The notes: generated by a model from the letters alone, not told the origin. Counted from the stretch's first letter, positions 1 through 16,413 are shown. The stretch: DNA of 64,000 nucleotides from Gordonia zhenghanii (GCF_021738965.1 NZ_JAKKOQ010000008.1:1-64000); one strand, 5' to 3'. Program-made: numbers and translations.

Positions 1-125
1 CACCCACGTGTTACTCACCCGTTCGCCACTCGAGTACCCAGCAAGCTGGGCCTTTCCGTTCGACTTGCATGTGTTAAGCACGCCGCCAGCGTTCGTCCTG
101 AGCCAGGATCAAACTCTCCAACAAA
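1..125 (-). rRNA. rrs: 16S ribosomal RNA, 5' end only
   Basis: Read on the minus strand, the first 120 bases are the universal start of 16S rRNA: the GAGTTTGATCCTGGCTCAG priming site is at about 100-118, followed by the conserved stretch leading to GTGAGTAACACGTGGGTG. The variable loop GGAAAGGCCCAGCTTGCTGG is of the Gordonia/Williamsia type. The gene runs off the left edge, so about 1,400 nt are missing. The mature 5' end is placed near 125 by similarity to other actinobacterial 16S termini; the exact base is inferred. Confidence 0.97.
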
Positions 126-515
126 AAACATCAAAACACCCACCAAAAGCAGGCAATTTCGACACAAAGCCAGAAAGCAAACCTGACCAATCCAAAAAAA
201 CTGACTGATAAATCTACTCTATAAAAACAACAAACCCCCAAAAGAGGTTCATCCTTGTCACAAACAGACAATCTCAGCCACAAAACAAAAATAATATGGC
301 ACAAGAAAATCCATCACACACTATCGAGTTCTCAAAGAACACACACCCACCAGCACCAACCCACACCAGGGCCGAACTCCAGCAAGCACATAAAAAATTG
401 TTCCGTCAGCCGTTTTCAGGCCAACTCCCCCAACCTATCAGGCCAGATACCACCAGACAAAACCCACACCCGAACCCCGTCACCAGGGAACGAAACTGAA
501 CTTTGCCGAAGCGGC
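126..515 (-). other. rRNA operon leader, with boxA-like antitermination element
   Basis: About 390 nt separate the predicted promoter from the 16S 5' end. The stretch is far richer in A+T than the surrounding genes and holds no convincing gene; short frames here lack coding character. At 326-342 the minus strand reads GTGTTCTTTGAGAACTC, which resembles the boxA region found upstream of actinobacterial rRNA operons and contains the short inverted repeat GTTCT/AGAAC. The rest is presumably processing-stem sequence whose partner lies beyond the 16S 3' end, outside the window. Confidence 0.6.
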
Positions 516-520
516 TTCCT

Positions 521-550
521 ACTGTACCTCACCGCGGCGGAGTCTTTCAA
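521..550 (-). promoter_or_regulatory. rRNA operon promoter
   Basis: On the minus strand a -35 hexamer TTGAAA (545-550) and a -10 hexamer TACAGT (521-526) are separated by exactly 18 nt. This fits strong housekeeping sigma promoters of actinobacterial rRNA operons. The start point would fall near 514. It lies between the end of tyrS and the 16S gene, both on the same strand, so rRNA is transcribed independently of tyrS. The small GCGGC/GCCGC hairpin around 585-597 lacks a T-run and is a weak tyrS terminator candidate at best. Confidence 0.6.
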
Positions 551-649
551 CTCGCTGGGCGGTGCGGGATTTCGGTGTCGTCGCGGCTGTGCCGCTCGGA
601 CTTGAAGAAAGTTACTAGACGGCCACCGCGAAGACAAATCCGCTGGTCG

Positions 650-1921
650 TCAGCCGATTCGCGCTCCCGCGAAGGTCTTCTTTCCGCGGCGGAGCACGAG
701 CCATCGTCCGTGCAGCAGGTCGTCACTCGTCGGAGCCCACTCGGCGTCGGTGATCTTCACGTTGTTGACGTAGGCTCCGCCCTCGTCGACCGCACGGCGG
801 GCTGCCTTGTTGCCGGTGGCCAGACCCGAAGCAACGAGCAGCTCGACGATCGTCGGTGCCGCGCCGGCGTCGAACTCCGCGATACCGGTCTCGGACAGGG
901 CGGCCGACAGTGTGCCTTCGTCGATTCCGTCGAGCTCCGCACGTCCGAAGAGGGCCTGGCTCGCCAGCTCGGCTGCCGCAGTCATGTCGGCGCCGTGGAT
1001 GAGAGTCGTGAGTTCGGCTGCGAGGCGCTTCTGTGCCAGACGCAGATGAGGCTTCTCGGCCGTGGCCTGTTCCAGTTCGACGATCTCGTCGCGCGACAGA
1101 AACGTGAACCACTTGAGGTAGTCGACGACGTCCGCGTCAGCAGTGTTGACGAAGTACTGGTACCAGGCATATGGCGAGGTGAGCTCGGGATCGAGCCAGA
1201 CGCTCCCACCACCCGTCGACTTGCCGAACTTCTTTCCATCGGCCGAGGTGACGAGTGGAACGGTCAGGACATGCGCGGTGCCACCATCGACCTTGCGAAT
1301 GAGATCCGCACCGCCGACGATGTTGCCCCACTGATCGGAGCCGCCGATCTGCAGCACCGCTCCGTAACGCCGGTACAACTGCAGGTAGTCGTTCGACTGG
1401 AGCAGCAGGTAGCTGAACTCCGTGTAGCTGATTCCGTCGGACTCGAGTCTGCGCTTGACCGTATCGCGCGCGAGCATCACATTCACCGAGAAGTGTTTGC
1501 CGACGTCGCGGAGGAACTCGATGGTGCTCATCGGGCCCGTCCAGTCCATGTTGTTCACCAGCACGGCACCGGTCGGCGAGTCGTCGATGTCCACGAACCG
1601 CTCGAGCTGTCCGACGATTCGGCCGGCCCAACCTGCGACCGTGTCCTCGGAGTTCATCGTGCGTTCGCCGACGTCCCGCGGGTCGCCGATCAGGCCGGTC
1701 GCTCCCCCGGACAGGACGATCGGACGATTGCCTGCCGCCTGGAACCGTCGGAGAGTGAGCAGCGGCACGAGGTGGCCCGCATGCAGACTCGACGCGGTCG
1801 GATCGAATCCCGCGTACAGCGAGATCGGACCATCGGCGAGAGCCTTGCGCAACGCATCGATGTCGGTGGTCTGGGCAATGAGGCCGCGCCAGGCCAGGTC
1901 GTCGAGAATGTCGTCAGTCAT
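650..1921 (-). CDS. tyrS: tyrosyl-tRNA synthetase
   Basis: Class I aminoacyl-tRNA synthetase that charges tRNA-Tyr in the cytoplasm. The 423-residue product has the TyrRS signature [14 protein letters not shown] near residue 35 (HIGH motif in the form HAGH), a tyrosine/tRNA-binding core with GSDQWGN, the KMSKS-type loop as KFGKS around residue 230, and a C-terminal S4-like RNA-binding domain. The ATG at 1921 is chosen because homology begins at [13 protein letters not shown]; an in-frame extension upstream has no TyrRS character and overlaps the preceding gene. The start overlaps the stop of the Trm112-like gene by 8 nt, suggesting translational coupling. Confidence 0.97.
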   Translation of the reverse strand: MTDDILDDLAWRGLIAQTTDIDALRKALADGPISLYAGFDPTASSLHAGHLVPLLTLRRFQAAGNRPIVLSGGATGLIGDPRDVGERTMNSEDTVAGWAGRIVGQLERFVDIDDSPTGAVLVNNMDWTGPMSTIEFLRDVGKHFSVNVMLARDTVKRRLESDGISYTEFSYLLLQSNDYLQLYRRYGAVLQIGGSDQWGNIVGGADLIRKVDGGTAHVLTVPLVTSADGKKFGKSTGGGSVWLDPELTSPYAWYQYFVNTADADVVDYLKWFTFLSRDEIVELEQATAEKPHLRLAQKRLAAELTTLIHGADMTAAAELASQALFGRAELDGIDEGTLSAALSETGIAEFDAGAAPTIVELLVASGLATGNKAARRAVDEGGAYVNNVKITDAEWAPTSDDLLHGRWLVLRRGKKTFAGARIG

Positions 1922-2150
1922 CAGCGTTCTCACTCCCCTGCACTGCAGTGAACGCTTGATGCTCCTCATCGGAGACTGTTCGAGCGTCGTCGATGAGCAT
2001 GTCGGGGATGCCGAGCTCGTCGATCGAGTACGCGACACGCAGGCGCGGGTTGTACAACTCGTCTCCTGCGTCGATCAGTTCGCCGAGGTCTTGCGGGCAG
2101 ACGAGCCGGTCGCGGACGACCGGGTCGAGGCGTTGGGCGCGGGTGCTCAT
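1914..2150 (-). CDS. Trm112 family protein
   Basis: Small 78-residue protein of the Trm112/YcaR type, like M. tuberculosis Rv1684 beside Rv1683. Trm112 proteins are small partners that activate methyltransferases in other organisms; the bacterial role is less clear. The core begins [16 protein letters not shown], followed by the family's CPQD and the LxVAYSIDxxGIPxML strand that usually ends the domain. The ATG at 2150 is where homology begins. It sits 28 nt after the fusion gene and overlaps tyrS by 8 nt, so the three genes probably form one operon. The partner methyltransferase is not evident nearby. Confidence 0.85.
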   Translation of the reverse strand: MSTRAQRLDPVVRDRLVCPQDLGELIDAGDELYNPRLRVAYSIDELGIPDMLIDDARTVSDEEHQAFTAVQGSENADD

Positions 2151-2178
2151 GGGTTCCGAGGTTACTCGGGCCGCTGCG

Positions 2179-5169
2179 TCACTCGAGAGCCTGGGCAGCG
2201 GCGTGTGGTGTCGGCGACGACCAGTCGACGGCCTTGGCCGCGCGAGCCGTGTACCGGCGGTAACGACCCATGCCGTCCCGGTACCAGACTCGGGCACCCG
2301 GCTTCGGGATGCCTGCCGCGACGAACTTGCTGGTAATGACTCGGAACGATTCGGAACGCGGCATCTCGTTAGTGACCCAGATGAGGTCCGGGCGCTCGTC
2401 GGACGGCAACGATCCCAGGCTGACTCGGAGCGTCGTAGGTGTCACCGACGCGGCGTCGGGACGAAGGCTGACGACCGCAACCGCGACCTGCGTCCCCGGC
2501 GAGCCAACGCCGTAGACTGCGACCTGATTGACGGCGGCGACTTGCGAGAGTGCCTGCTGGATCGGTACCGCGTAGACGACTCCGTGAGCGGTGCGGATCA
2601 CGGTCTGCGCGGACCCCATGAACCACAGGTCGCCGTCCGCATCGGCGCGGAAGAGGCTTCCCGTGACCTCCCACCGATCGTGCGTGCGGAACACGTCCCG
2701 GAGGACGAGCCCGTTCGATCCGAACCGCTGTGCCGCGTGCGCGACGAGCATTCCGACCTCGTTCGGTGCTGCCTCCCGGATGAATCCGCTGTCGGCGTCC
2801 ACCTGCAACTGCTCGCTGTCGGGGTCGTACGCCGCGATGCGGACCGAGTTCGTCTCGGGAAGCGCACGACCCATCGAGCCGACCTTGTTGCCGTCGACGT
2901 TCGCGAGGATCGTCGATCCATCGGCCGTCGCAAAGAACTCGAGGACACGCGCAGTCGGCAGGACCTCGCCGATCTCCGACCACAGGCCGGTCGACAGACC
3001 CGACCCCATGAACAGGCGGACGGTGTTGAGCTGGGCCGGATCGAACTTAGATCCATGGAAGACATCCGCCAGCATCGACCACGTGTACGACACGACCGTC
3101 ACACCGTAATGGCGGACCTCGAACGCGAACGTCTCGGGATCCACGCCATTCGAGAGCGCGATCCTCGAGCGCCCGGCAACGGTCGCGCCCAGCGTGGTCA
3201 ATAGACCCGACGCATGGTGCAGCGGGGGCAGGCAGTAGACGGTGTCCCGGTTCGACAGACCCGCAGCGGCCGCGGCGCCGAACGCCGACATCGCGAAACG
3301 GTGGTTCGTGATCGACCACTTCGCGACGCGACCCTGGGTCTTCGTGAAGAGAATGAACGCCAGATCGCCGGCAAGACCCGGATCACGGCGATACCAGACC
3401 GGCACCCGCACCGCGTCGGGGTCGATCTGCTCCATGTCGATCACGTGCTCGCCATCCGCACGCTCAATGGCGCGCGAGTCGCCGCTGCCACCGCCGAGCA
3501 CGAGGACGCGGTCGTTGACGGCCGCTGCGACCTCGAGGTGCGTCGGGTCGGTGATGACCGAGTGCGTGTCCGACAGCTTGAGCATCTCCGGAAGGTCTTC
3601 GCCCGATGCCAGGATGACGGCGACCGCCCCCAGCCGAGACAGCGCTGCGACGACGACCAATGCCGACGGACGGGTGTCCATCAGAACACCGATGTGTTCG
3701 CCCGGACGGATGCCGCACGAGATCAGACCTGCGACGACGTTGTCGATACGGGTATTGACCTGGTCGTGAGTGAGGACGCGGTTCTCGAACAGGAACAGTT
3801 CGTCGAGAGGCGTGCGACGTTGGTTCTCGCTCATGAGCTTCGCCAGCGAGATGCGCGTCGACGGCTGGATCTGACCGAGACGGAACAGCCTCGGCACGGT
3901 CCGTACTGACTCGCTCGCTACCGCAACCGTCGTGCGCTGGATCGACGAGACCGCCTCGATGACCTCTTTGGACACCGCGGTTCCCGCGCCCGCCACCTGA
4001 CCGACTCCGTAGGTGAGACGGTTCGCCCAACTGATTCCCGTACCGGTGGACGCCGACGCGTCCATCGGAGCCATGTTCTCTGGTCTCGGACCACGCCCGT
4101 CGTTCCACAGGATCCATTCGGCCGTCGTCGGCCACGACAGCCTGCCTGCGGTCGATCCCACGACGAGACCGAAGTGGCCTGCCGGGACCGGTGTCTCGTA
4201 GACGTCGGCGTCCGGCGCCGCGCGTTGGATGCCACGGACTGCGACCGGCTGACCGATGTCGTCGGTCTCGCCGACGAACGCCAGCACCGGGCAGCTGATG
4301 TCGGTCATCGACACGACGTCGCCGTCGATGACGAAGCCGCCCGACATCATCCGGTTGTGGACGACGAATTGCCGGAGGAGTTCGGCGACGGCCGGTCCGG
4401 ACCAGGCGACCCACCCCTCCTGCTCGATGAATCGACGCTGGTCTTCACGAGGCAGGAGTGCGTCACGATCGTGGAGTTTGCGTAGGAAGTCGATGCGGCT
4501 CTTCGCCGTCTTCACCGGATCCGCGAGCTGGAAACCGGTGCGCGCCAACCAGCTCGGCACCCAGAGGTTGCTGAAGAATCGGTCGCCGAGGAATTCGACG
4601 CCCGGCACGACGAGGTTGGCGGGGATGCCGAGCGGCATGGCCGCCGTGATGTCCACCGGGCTGCCGTAGGTCACGAGGCTCGCCAGGCCTTCGGACCTCC
4701 GGTAGGCCGCCGTCTGGTACGCGAACATGCCACCCTGCGAGTAGCCCCCGAGGTGCACGTCCCGCCCGACGACGCGCCTCACGAAGTCGACGACTCGGCT
4801 GATCGCCACGACATGATCGGTGAGGGTGCGCTCCATGCCGCCCTCTTCGTGGTCGGGCGACCCGAAGTCGACGACCCACGGGATGATCCCGTCTCGGTGC
4901 AGGACCGAGACCGCGCCGTTCTGCTCGGTCACGTCGTACACGTTGGCCGACACCATCATCGGCGGGATCAGAATGACGTGAGCGGCGTCTGTGCCGGGAT
5001 CGTCGGGGAAATAGCGCCGCAACCGGAACATCTTCTCGGTCTCGACGACGGCGAAGGGTGCAGGTTCGGTGCCGGTCGCCAGACCGCCCATGCGGACCAC
5101 TTCGAGCCCGTTCTGAGTCGTGGCGACAATGCGCTCCACGGCGGTGCGTATGTTCGGCAGTCCGACCAC
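2179..5169 (-). CDS. alpha/beta-hydrolase (PhaC-like) fused to acyl-CoA synthetase-like domain
   Basis: 996-residue fusion that corresponds in length and gene order to M. tuberculosis Rv1683 (annotated long-chain acyl-CoA synthase/lipase). The N-terminal ~370 residues form a PHA-synthase/lipase-like alpha/beta hydrolase with nucleophile motif GYSQG (Ser144) and candidate acid and histidine in VGETDD and PAGHFG. After a linker, residues ~430-990 are an AMP-binding (ANL) domain with a clear fold, including RPGEHIGVLMDTRPSALV and YCLPPLHHASGLLTTLGA. The usual TSGTTGxPK phosphate loop is replaced by FTKTQGRVAKW and the C-terminal GK-lysine region is RSESFRVITSK, so adenylation activity is doubtful. 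Probable role: neutral lipid or fatty-acid handling. Confidence 0.88.
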   Translation of the reverse strand: MVGLPNIRTAVERIVATTQNGLEVVRMGGLATGTEPAPFAVVETEKMFRLRRYFPDDPGTDAAHVILIPPMMVSANVYDVTEQNGAVSVLHRDGIIPWVVDFGSPDHEEGGMERTLTDHVVAISRVVDFVRRVVGRDVHLGGYSQGGMFAYQTAAYRRSEGLASLVTYGSPVDITAAMPLGIPANLVVPGVEFLGDRFFSNLWVPSWLARTGFQLADPVKTAKSRIDFLRKLHDRDALLPREDQRRFIEQEGWVAWSGPAVAELLRQFVVHNRMMSGGFVIDGDVVSMTDISCPVLAFVGETDDIGQPVAVRGIQRAAPDADVYETPVPAGHFGLVVGSTAGRLSWPTTAEWILWNDGRGPRPENMAPMDASASTGTGISWANRLTYGVGQVAGAGTAVSKEVIEAVSSIQRTTVAVASESVRTVPRLFRLGQIQPSTRISLAKLMSENQRRTPLDELFLFENRVLTHDQVNTRIDNVVAGLISCGIRPGEHIGVLMDTRPSALVVVAALSRLGAVAVILASGEDLPEMLKLSDTHSVITDPTHLEVAAAVNDRVLVLGGGSGDSRAIERADGEHVIDMEQIDPDAVRVPVWYRRDPGLAGDLAFILFTKTQGRVAKWSITNHRFAMSAFGAAAAAGLSNRDTVYCLPPLHHASGLLTTLGATVAGRSRIALSNGVDPETFAFEVRHYGVTVVSYTWSMLADVFHGSKFDPAQLNTVRLFMGSGLSTGLWSEIGEVLPTARVLEFFATADGSTILANVDGNKVGSMGRALPETNSVRIAAYDPDSEQLQVDADSGFIREAAPNEVGMLVAHAAQRFGSNGLVLRDVFRTHDRWEVTGSLFRADADGDLWFMGSAQTVIRTAHGVVYAVPIQQALSQVAAVNQVAVYGVGSPGTQVAVAVVSLRPDAASVTPTTLRVSLGSLPSDERPDLIWVTNEMPRSESFRVITSKFVAAGIPKPGARVWYRDGMGRYRRYTARAAKAVDWSSPTPHAAAQALE

Positions 5170-5275
5170 GTCAGTCCCTCTCTCCCCGCCACGGCAGTAG
5201 TCACCGCCGAAGCGGGTCCGCGACCCGGATCACCTTACCTGTACCGGATGGTCTCAGGCACGATGACCGCCGACT

Positions 5276-9438
<4,163 letters not shown>

Positions 9439-9442
<4 letters not shown>

Positions 9443-10331
9443 TCGTGGGGACCTTTCTCGTCGGCGAGAACCGTGGTGCCCGCGGTCGACGCGGTCAACA
9501 GGGCTGCGAGCACTCCGTGTGGCTCGCGCCCGTCGATGACATGAGCTGCGCCGACACCGGCTTGAACGGCGTGCAGGCACGCCTCCATCTTCGGCACCAT
9601 TCCGGCGTCGAGGCTTGGCAGCAACGCTGCCACCTCGCTCGCGGAGATGCTCGAAACGAGCGACGATCGATCGGGCCAGTCGGTGTAGAGACCCTCGACA
9701 TCGGTGAGCATCACCAGGTGTTCAGCGGAGAGAGCGCTCGCGATGGCGCCCGCCGCGGTATCGGCGTTGATGTTGTGGACGACGCCGTCGGCGTCCGGCG
9801 CGATCGTCGAGATCACTGGGATCCGGCCTGCCCGGATGAGATCGTCCACGGCCGATGTGTTGACGGCGGTGATGTCGCCGACAAGTCCGATGTCGGTCGG
9901 TTCTCCGTCGACCAGGGCGGTGCGGCGGGTCGCGGTGAACAGGTGGGCGTCCTCGCCGGTGATCCCGACCGCGTACGGTCCGTGGCGGTTGATGAGTCCT
10001 ACGAGCTCTCGACCGACCTGACCGAACAGCACCATCCGCACGACGTCCATGACTTCGGGAGTGGTGACGCGGAAGCCGCCGCGGAACTCGCCGTCCAGCC
10101 CGAGTCGCTTCAGCATCGCCGAGATCTGCGGCCCGCCGCCGTGGACGACGACCGGATGGATACCGCAGGCCCGCAACAACACCATGTCTGCGGCGAACGC
10201 AGCCTTCAACGCGTCGTCCACCATCGCGTTGCCGCCGTACTTGACCACGACTCGCCTGCCGTGCAGTGCCTGCAGGGCGGGCAGAGCCTCGGCGATCACC
10301 GCGGCTTTCGCCAAAGGGGTTCCGTCGACGC

Positions 10332-10335
<4 letters not shown>
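9439..10335 (-). CDS. argB: acetylglutamate kinase
   Basis: Amino-acid kinase that phosphorylates N-acetylglutamate, usually the arginine-feedback step in actinobacteria. The 298-residue protein shows [10 protein letters not shown] (ATP site), [11 protein letters not shown] (acetylglutamate site), the [12 protein letters not shown] nucleotide-binding region and a C-terminal [13 protein letters not shown] helix. ATG at 10335 overlaps the argJ TGA by 4 nt (ATGA), and the argB stop overlaps the argD ATG in the same way. Confidence 0.97.
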
Positions 10336-12660
<2,325 letters not shown>

Positions 12661-12787
12661 GCAGGGTCGGATCTCGACTCCGCTCGATCAGCGGAAGTGC
12701 GACTCGATCAGCGGGCAGGCAGCTCGGTCAGCGGGCAGGCAGCTCGGTCAGCGGAAGTAGGACGTCGATCGGCGGAGTGCAACTCGA
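12661..12787. repeat. intergenic short-repeat cluster upstream of argC
   Basis: 127 bp made of variants of a CTCGATCAGCGG-like word. The 20-bp word beginning CTCGGTCAGCGGGCAGGCAG occurs twice in tandem around 12711-12750. The segment at 12669-12690 is identical over 22 bases to 32809-32830 in the repeat patch downstream of the HelD-like gene, so this is a dispersed family. No gene is visible here. Confidence 0.75.
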
Positions 12788-13936
12788 TCAGCGGGCCGGG
12801 CTCGGACGCAGGGTGAGCACGGTGATCTCCGGCGGAGCGAGTACGCGGACCGGCGGGCCCCACGCACCGGTTCCTCGCGTGACGTAGACGGGGACACCGT
12901 CGACGTCGCCCCAGCCCGCGGTGACCGGCTGCTGGAAACGCACCAGGTAAGTGTTCGGCCAGAGTTGGCCGTCGTGGGTGTGCCCGGACAACTGGAGATC
13001 CACTCCGTACTCAGCGGCGTCCTCCGCCTGAATCGGCTGATGAGCGAGGAGGATCACCGGTCGCGAGCGGTCCCGATCGCCGAGCGCCGCCGCGTAGTCC
13101 GGCGCGTACGGATCCGGTGCGGTCTCGTCGTAGACGCCTGCGAGATCGACCACGTCGCCGCCTCGCTGCAGTTCGACGCGTTCGTTGCGGAGCGTCGTGA
13201 TGCCGAGGGTCTCCCAGAAGTCGAGCCACGCACCGCCGTCGTCGACGTAGTACTCGTGATTGCCGCTGATCCCGAACACGCCGAGCGGAGCGTGCAGGTC
13301 GCGCAACGGTTCGAGGTCGGGGCCGACCTTGGCGACCGTCCCGTCGGTCAGGTCGCCGCCGAGCAGAATCAGATCGGGGTGCTGGGCCATCACGTCGTCG
13401 ACGACCCGACGGACGAAGCCTTCTCCTCGTGCCGACCCGACGTGGACGTCGGTGACCAGGGCGATCCGGACTCCGTCGAACGCCGCGGGAAGATTGTTCA
13501 GGTCGGCTTGGTGCTCGACGATCCGCGGGGACGCGGCCTCGGTGAGTCCGTAACCAGTCACGGCGAGTGCAGCCACGACGACGACGGCCGTCGACCCGGC
13601 CAGGACTCGCCGCGGCAGCCCACCGCCCGGCCGCCGCACCACGCGCCGCACCACCCGGACCACGCCCGACACGATTGCGATCGCCACCGTGCCGAGAAGC
13701 AGGTAGTAGACGACCGCGGCCCAGGTGAAACCGACGAACCCGATAGGACGAGCCCACTCGGGATCGAACACGTCGCCTACCGCGAACGCCATCGTCGTCG
13801 CGACACCGAGCACGATCAGCACGACATCCGCGGCCACAGCCCATCGCCCGCGTACGCCGGGCGCTCGGACCAGACGGCGATGCAGCCAGAACGTGACCAG
13901 CAGCGCGGCGACACCCGCGACGACGAGGCGGATCAA
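12788..13936 (-). CDS. membrane-anchored metallophosphoesterase
   Basis: 382-residue calcineurin-like phosphoesterase. The N-terminal third has four hydrophobic segments (first at about residues 3-18, then near 35-55, 70-95 and 113-133). The catalytic domain follows with the metal-ligand motifs LVTDVHVG, LLGGDLTD, GISGNHEYY, LLAHQP and LSGHTHDGQ. The domain order matches YkoQ/YaeI-like membrane phosphoesterases, some of which cleave lipid pyrophosphates; the substrate here is unknown. The only usable start is TTG at 13936, which overlaps the pheT TGA by 4 nt, implying co-translation with pheST. Confidence 0.85.
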   Translation of the reverse strand: MIRLVVAGVAALLVTFWLHRRLVRAPGVRGRWAVAADVVLIVLGVATTMAFAVGDVFDPEWARPIGFVGFTWAAVVYYLLLGTVAIAIVSGVVRVVRRVVRRPGGGLPRRVLAGSTAVVVVAALAVTGYGLTEAASPRIVEHQADLNNLPAAFDGVRIALVTDVHVGSARGEGFVRRVVDDVMAQHPDLILLGGDLTDGTVAKVGPDLEPLRDLHAPLGVFGISGNHEYYVDDGGAWLDFWETLGITTLRNERVELQRGGDVVDLAGVYDETAPDPYAPDYAAALGDRDRSRPVILLAHQPIQAEDAAEYGVDLQLSGHTHDGQLWPNTYLVRFQQPVTAGWGDVDGVPVYVTRGTGAWGPPVRVLAPPEITVLTLRPSPAR

Positions 13937-16413
13937 CGGAGCCGAGCGCCTACCGCGTCGGCTGCCCGCTCGACGGCGGCCATCTTCGCTGCACTCGCGT
14001 CGTCCTCGGTGAGGGTCCGGTCGCCGGCACGGAAGGTGAGCGCGAAGGTCAACGACTTATTGCCCTCGCCGACCTGCTCCCCGGTGAACACGTCGAACAA
14101 CGAGATCGACTCGAGCAGTTCGCCCGCTCCGTCGCGCAGCGCGTCCTGCACCTGGCGTGCCGCGACGTCCGCGGACACCACCACGTTCACGTCCTGCAGC
14201 ACAGCCGGGAACGGCGACACCGTCGGCGACGGCAGGCTCTCCGTGAGTGGCAGAGCGTCGACGTCGATCTCCAACGCGCACAGACGTGCGGGCAGGCCTG
14301 CGCGCTCGAGGACGGCGGGATGAAGCTCGCCTGCGTGACCGACCGTCACGCCGTCGACCTCCAGGCGCGCCGATCGTCCCGGGTGCCACGGCAGGGTGTC
14401 GTCGGCGACGAGCGTCAACTCCACGCCCGACACCGCGGCGATCTCGCGGGCGGCCTCGAACGCGTCGTATGCGTCTGCGGCGCGACCGGGCCCCCACGGC
14501 CCAGCGGGCGCACGCAGACCGGTCAGCACTGCGGCGGCGTACAGCGGCTGGTTCGGCAGTGACGCGTCGAGTGCCGCGAGGTCCTCGTCGGACGGGCGTG
14601 ACGTGACGTCGAGCGCGTCCACGACCGGCCCCTGGTCGCCGCCGAGGACCACCTGACCGACCGCGTACAGCGCGAGGTCTCGTCGACCGCGAGCGATGTT
14701 GCGGGCCGCCATCTCGAGGAGCCCGGGAAGCAACGTCGTGTTGAGCTGCGGCCGGTCGGCCTCGAGCGGGTTGAGCACCGACACCGCTGCACGGCGCGGG
14801 TCGTCGGACGGCAGCCCCCACGTGTCGAACACGCCCGCGGGCATGAACGGATACGGCAGCACCTCGATGAAGCCGTCCGCAGCCAGCGTGACACCGATCG
14901 CTCGGCGACGCCGCTGCCACGCCGACAGGCCGCGGCCGCCGGGGGCGCGCGGAACGACGGCCGGAATGTCTTCGAGGCCTTCGAGCCGCAGGACCTCTTC
15001 GACGAGGTCTGCGGGTTGGCCGAGGTCGGGCCGCCAGGACGGTGGGGTGACGAGAAGGACGTCGCCTGCCTCCTCGACCACGCAGCCCACTTCGCGCAGG
15101 CGCGCGGCCGTGGTGCCTGCCGGATAGTCGACGCCTGCCGTCGCATCCGGGAGTCCGGGAGCGATCTCGATCGGCGTGATCGGTTCGGTGTCCAGGCGCA
15201 CGTCAGTAAGGTCGCCTGCGATGCGTCCGCCGGCGAGGTCGACGATCAGCGACGCTCCGCGATCGGATGCGACCGCAGCGAGTTCGGAATCGACGCGACG
15301 CTCGAACCGCTTCTGCGCTTCCGAACTGAGCTTGTGCCGCTTGCCCGTGCGGAACACGCGGACCTGATCGAAGTTCGCCGATTCGAGCAGCACGTTGACG
15401 GTGTCGTCGCCGACCTCGGTCGCGGCCCCGCCCATGACGCCTGCCAGCGCGATCGGTCCCGACTCGTCGGCGATGACGACGTCCTCGGGATCGAGCGTGC
15501 GGGTGACCCCATCGAGCGTCTCGAGGGTCTCCCCCGCCTGCGCGGGCCGTACTGTGATCGCGCCGCGCACCTTGTCTGCGTCGAACGCGTGGAGCGGCTG
15601 ACCGAGTTCGATCATCACGTAGTTGGTGGCGTCGACGATCGCCGAGATGGGTCGGATGCCCGCCACCAGGAGTCGCTTGGCCAGCCACCACGGCGACTGC
15701 GCTGTGGCGTCGACGCCTTCGATGACGCGTGCCGTGTAGCGGGTGGCGGCACTGTCTGTGTCGATCGCCACCGGCCACGGCTCGCGGGTTCCGGCCACAG
15801 CGAGCGCGGAGCCGCCGAGCCCGGCGTCGACGTACGGCACTGCGAATGCACTCGCCAGTTCGCGACCGAGTCCGCGCATGGAGAACGCGTAACCACGGTC
15901 GGGAGTGACGTTGATGTCGATTGCGGTGTCGTCGAGTCCGAGCACCTCACGCGCATCGGCGCCCGGCTCCGCCGTGCCCGGGGCGAGCACCAGAATGCCC
16001 GAGTGGTCGTTGCCGACCCCGAGTTCGGTCACCGAGCAGATCATCCCGTCCGAGGTCTTCCCGTACGTCTTGCGGGTGGCGATCTCGAACGGACCGGGCA
16101 GCACGGTCCCCGGCAGGGCCACCACCACGAGGTCGCCGACCGCGAAGTTACGGGCGCCACACACGATGTCGCGGGGATCGTCCTCGCCGACCTCCACCTG
16201 GCAGAAGCGGATCGGCTTCTTGAACTCGGTGAGCTCCTCGATCGCAGCGACCCGCCCGACCACGAGAGGGCCGGTGATCTCCGGGAACGGCTCGACGTCC
16301 TCGATCTCGAACCCGACCCGGACGAACCCGGCGTCGATCTCGTCGGTGGACGCAGCCCAGTCGGGCGTGCCGTCGCGCAGTACTTCGGTCAGCCAGGACT
16401 GTGGGAGTCGCAC
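13933..16413 (-). CDS. pheT: phenylalanyl-tRNA synthetase, beta subunit
   Basis: 826-residue beta chain of the alpha2-beta2 PheRS. Domains appear in the usual order: an N-terminal EMAP/OB-like tRNA-binding region (about residues 40-155, containing VEVGEDDPRDIVCGARNF and GMICSVTELG), the B3/B4 editing domain, B5 with tandem DNA-binding fold, the catalytic-like core, and a C-terminal anticodon-binding (FDX-ACB) domain ending near the stop (FPAVLQDVNVVV, SLTFALTFRAGDRTLTEDD). It starts with ATG at 16413, 81 nt after pheS. Confidence 0.97.
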   Translation of the reverse strand: MRLPQSWLTEVLRDGTPDWAASTDEIDAGFVRVGFEIEDVEPFPEITGPLVVGRVAAIEELTEFKKPIRFCQVEVGEDDPRDIVCGARNFAVGDLVVVALPGTVLPGPFEIATRKTYGKTSDGMICSVTELGVGNDHSGILVLAPGTAEPGADAREVLGLDDTAIDINVTPDRGYAFSMRGLGRELASAFAVPYVDAGLGGSALAVAGTREPWPVAIDTDSAATRYTARVIEGVDATAQSPWWLAKRLLVAGIRPISAIVDATNYVMIELGQPLHAFDADKVRGAITVRPAQAGETLETLDGVTRTLDPEDVVIADESGPIALAGVMGGAATEVGDDTVNVLLESANFDQVRVFRTGKRHKLSSEAQKRFERRVDSELAAVASDRGASLIVDLAGGRIAGDLTDVRLDTEPITPIEIAPGLPDATAGVDYPAGTTAARLREVGCVVEEAGDVLLVTPPSWRPDLGQPADLVEEVLRLEGLEDIPAVVPRAPGGRGLSAWQRRRRAIGVTLAADGFIEVLPYPFMPAGVFDTWGLPSDDPRRAAVSVLNPLEADRPQLNTTLLPGLLEMAARNIARGRRDLALYAVGQVVLGGDQGPVVDALDVTSRPSDEDLAALDASLPNQPLYAAAVLTGLRAPAGPWGPGRAADAYDAFEAAREIAAVSGVELTLVADDTLPWHPGRSARLEVDGVTVGHAGELHPAVLERAGLPARLCALEIDVDALPLTESLPSPTVSPFPAVLQDVNVVVSADVAARQVQDALRDGAGELLESISLFDVFTGEQVGEGNKSLTFALTFRAGDRTLTEDDASAAKMAAVERAADAVGARLR

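Noticed and set aside
126-650. Short open frames upstream of the 16S gene
   Set aside because: They lie in the rRNA leader and promoter, with no codon bias or recognisable domains.
503-3204. Long plus-strand open frames opposite tyrS and the lipase/synthetase fusion
   Set aside because: Low-complexity antisense translations; the minus-strand genes have clear homology and ribosome sites.
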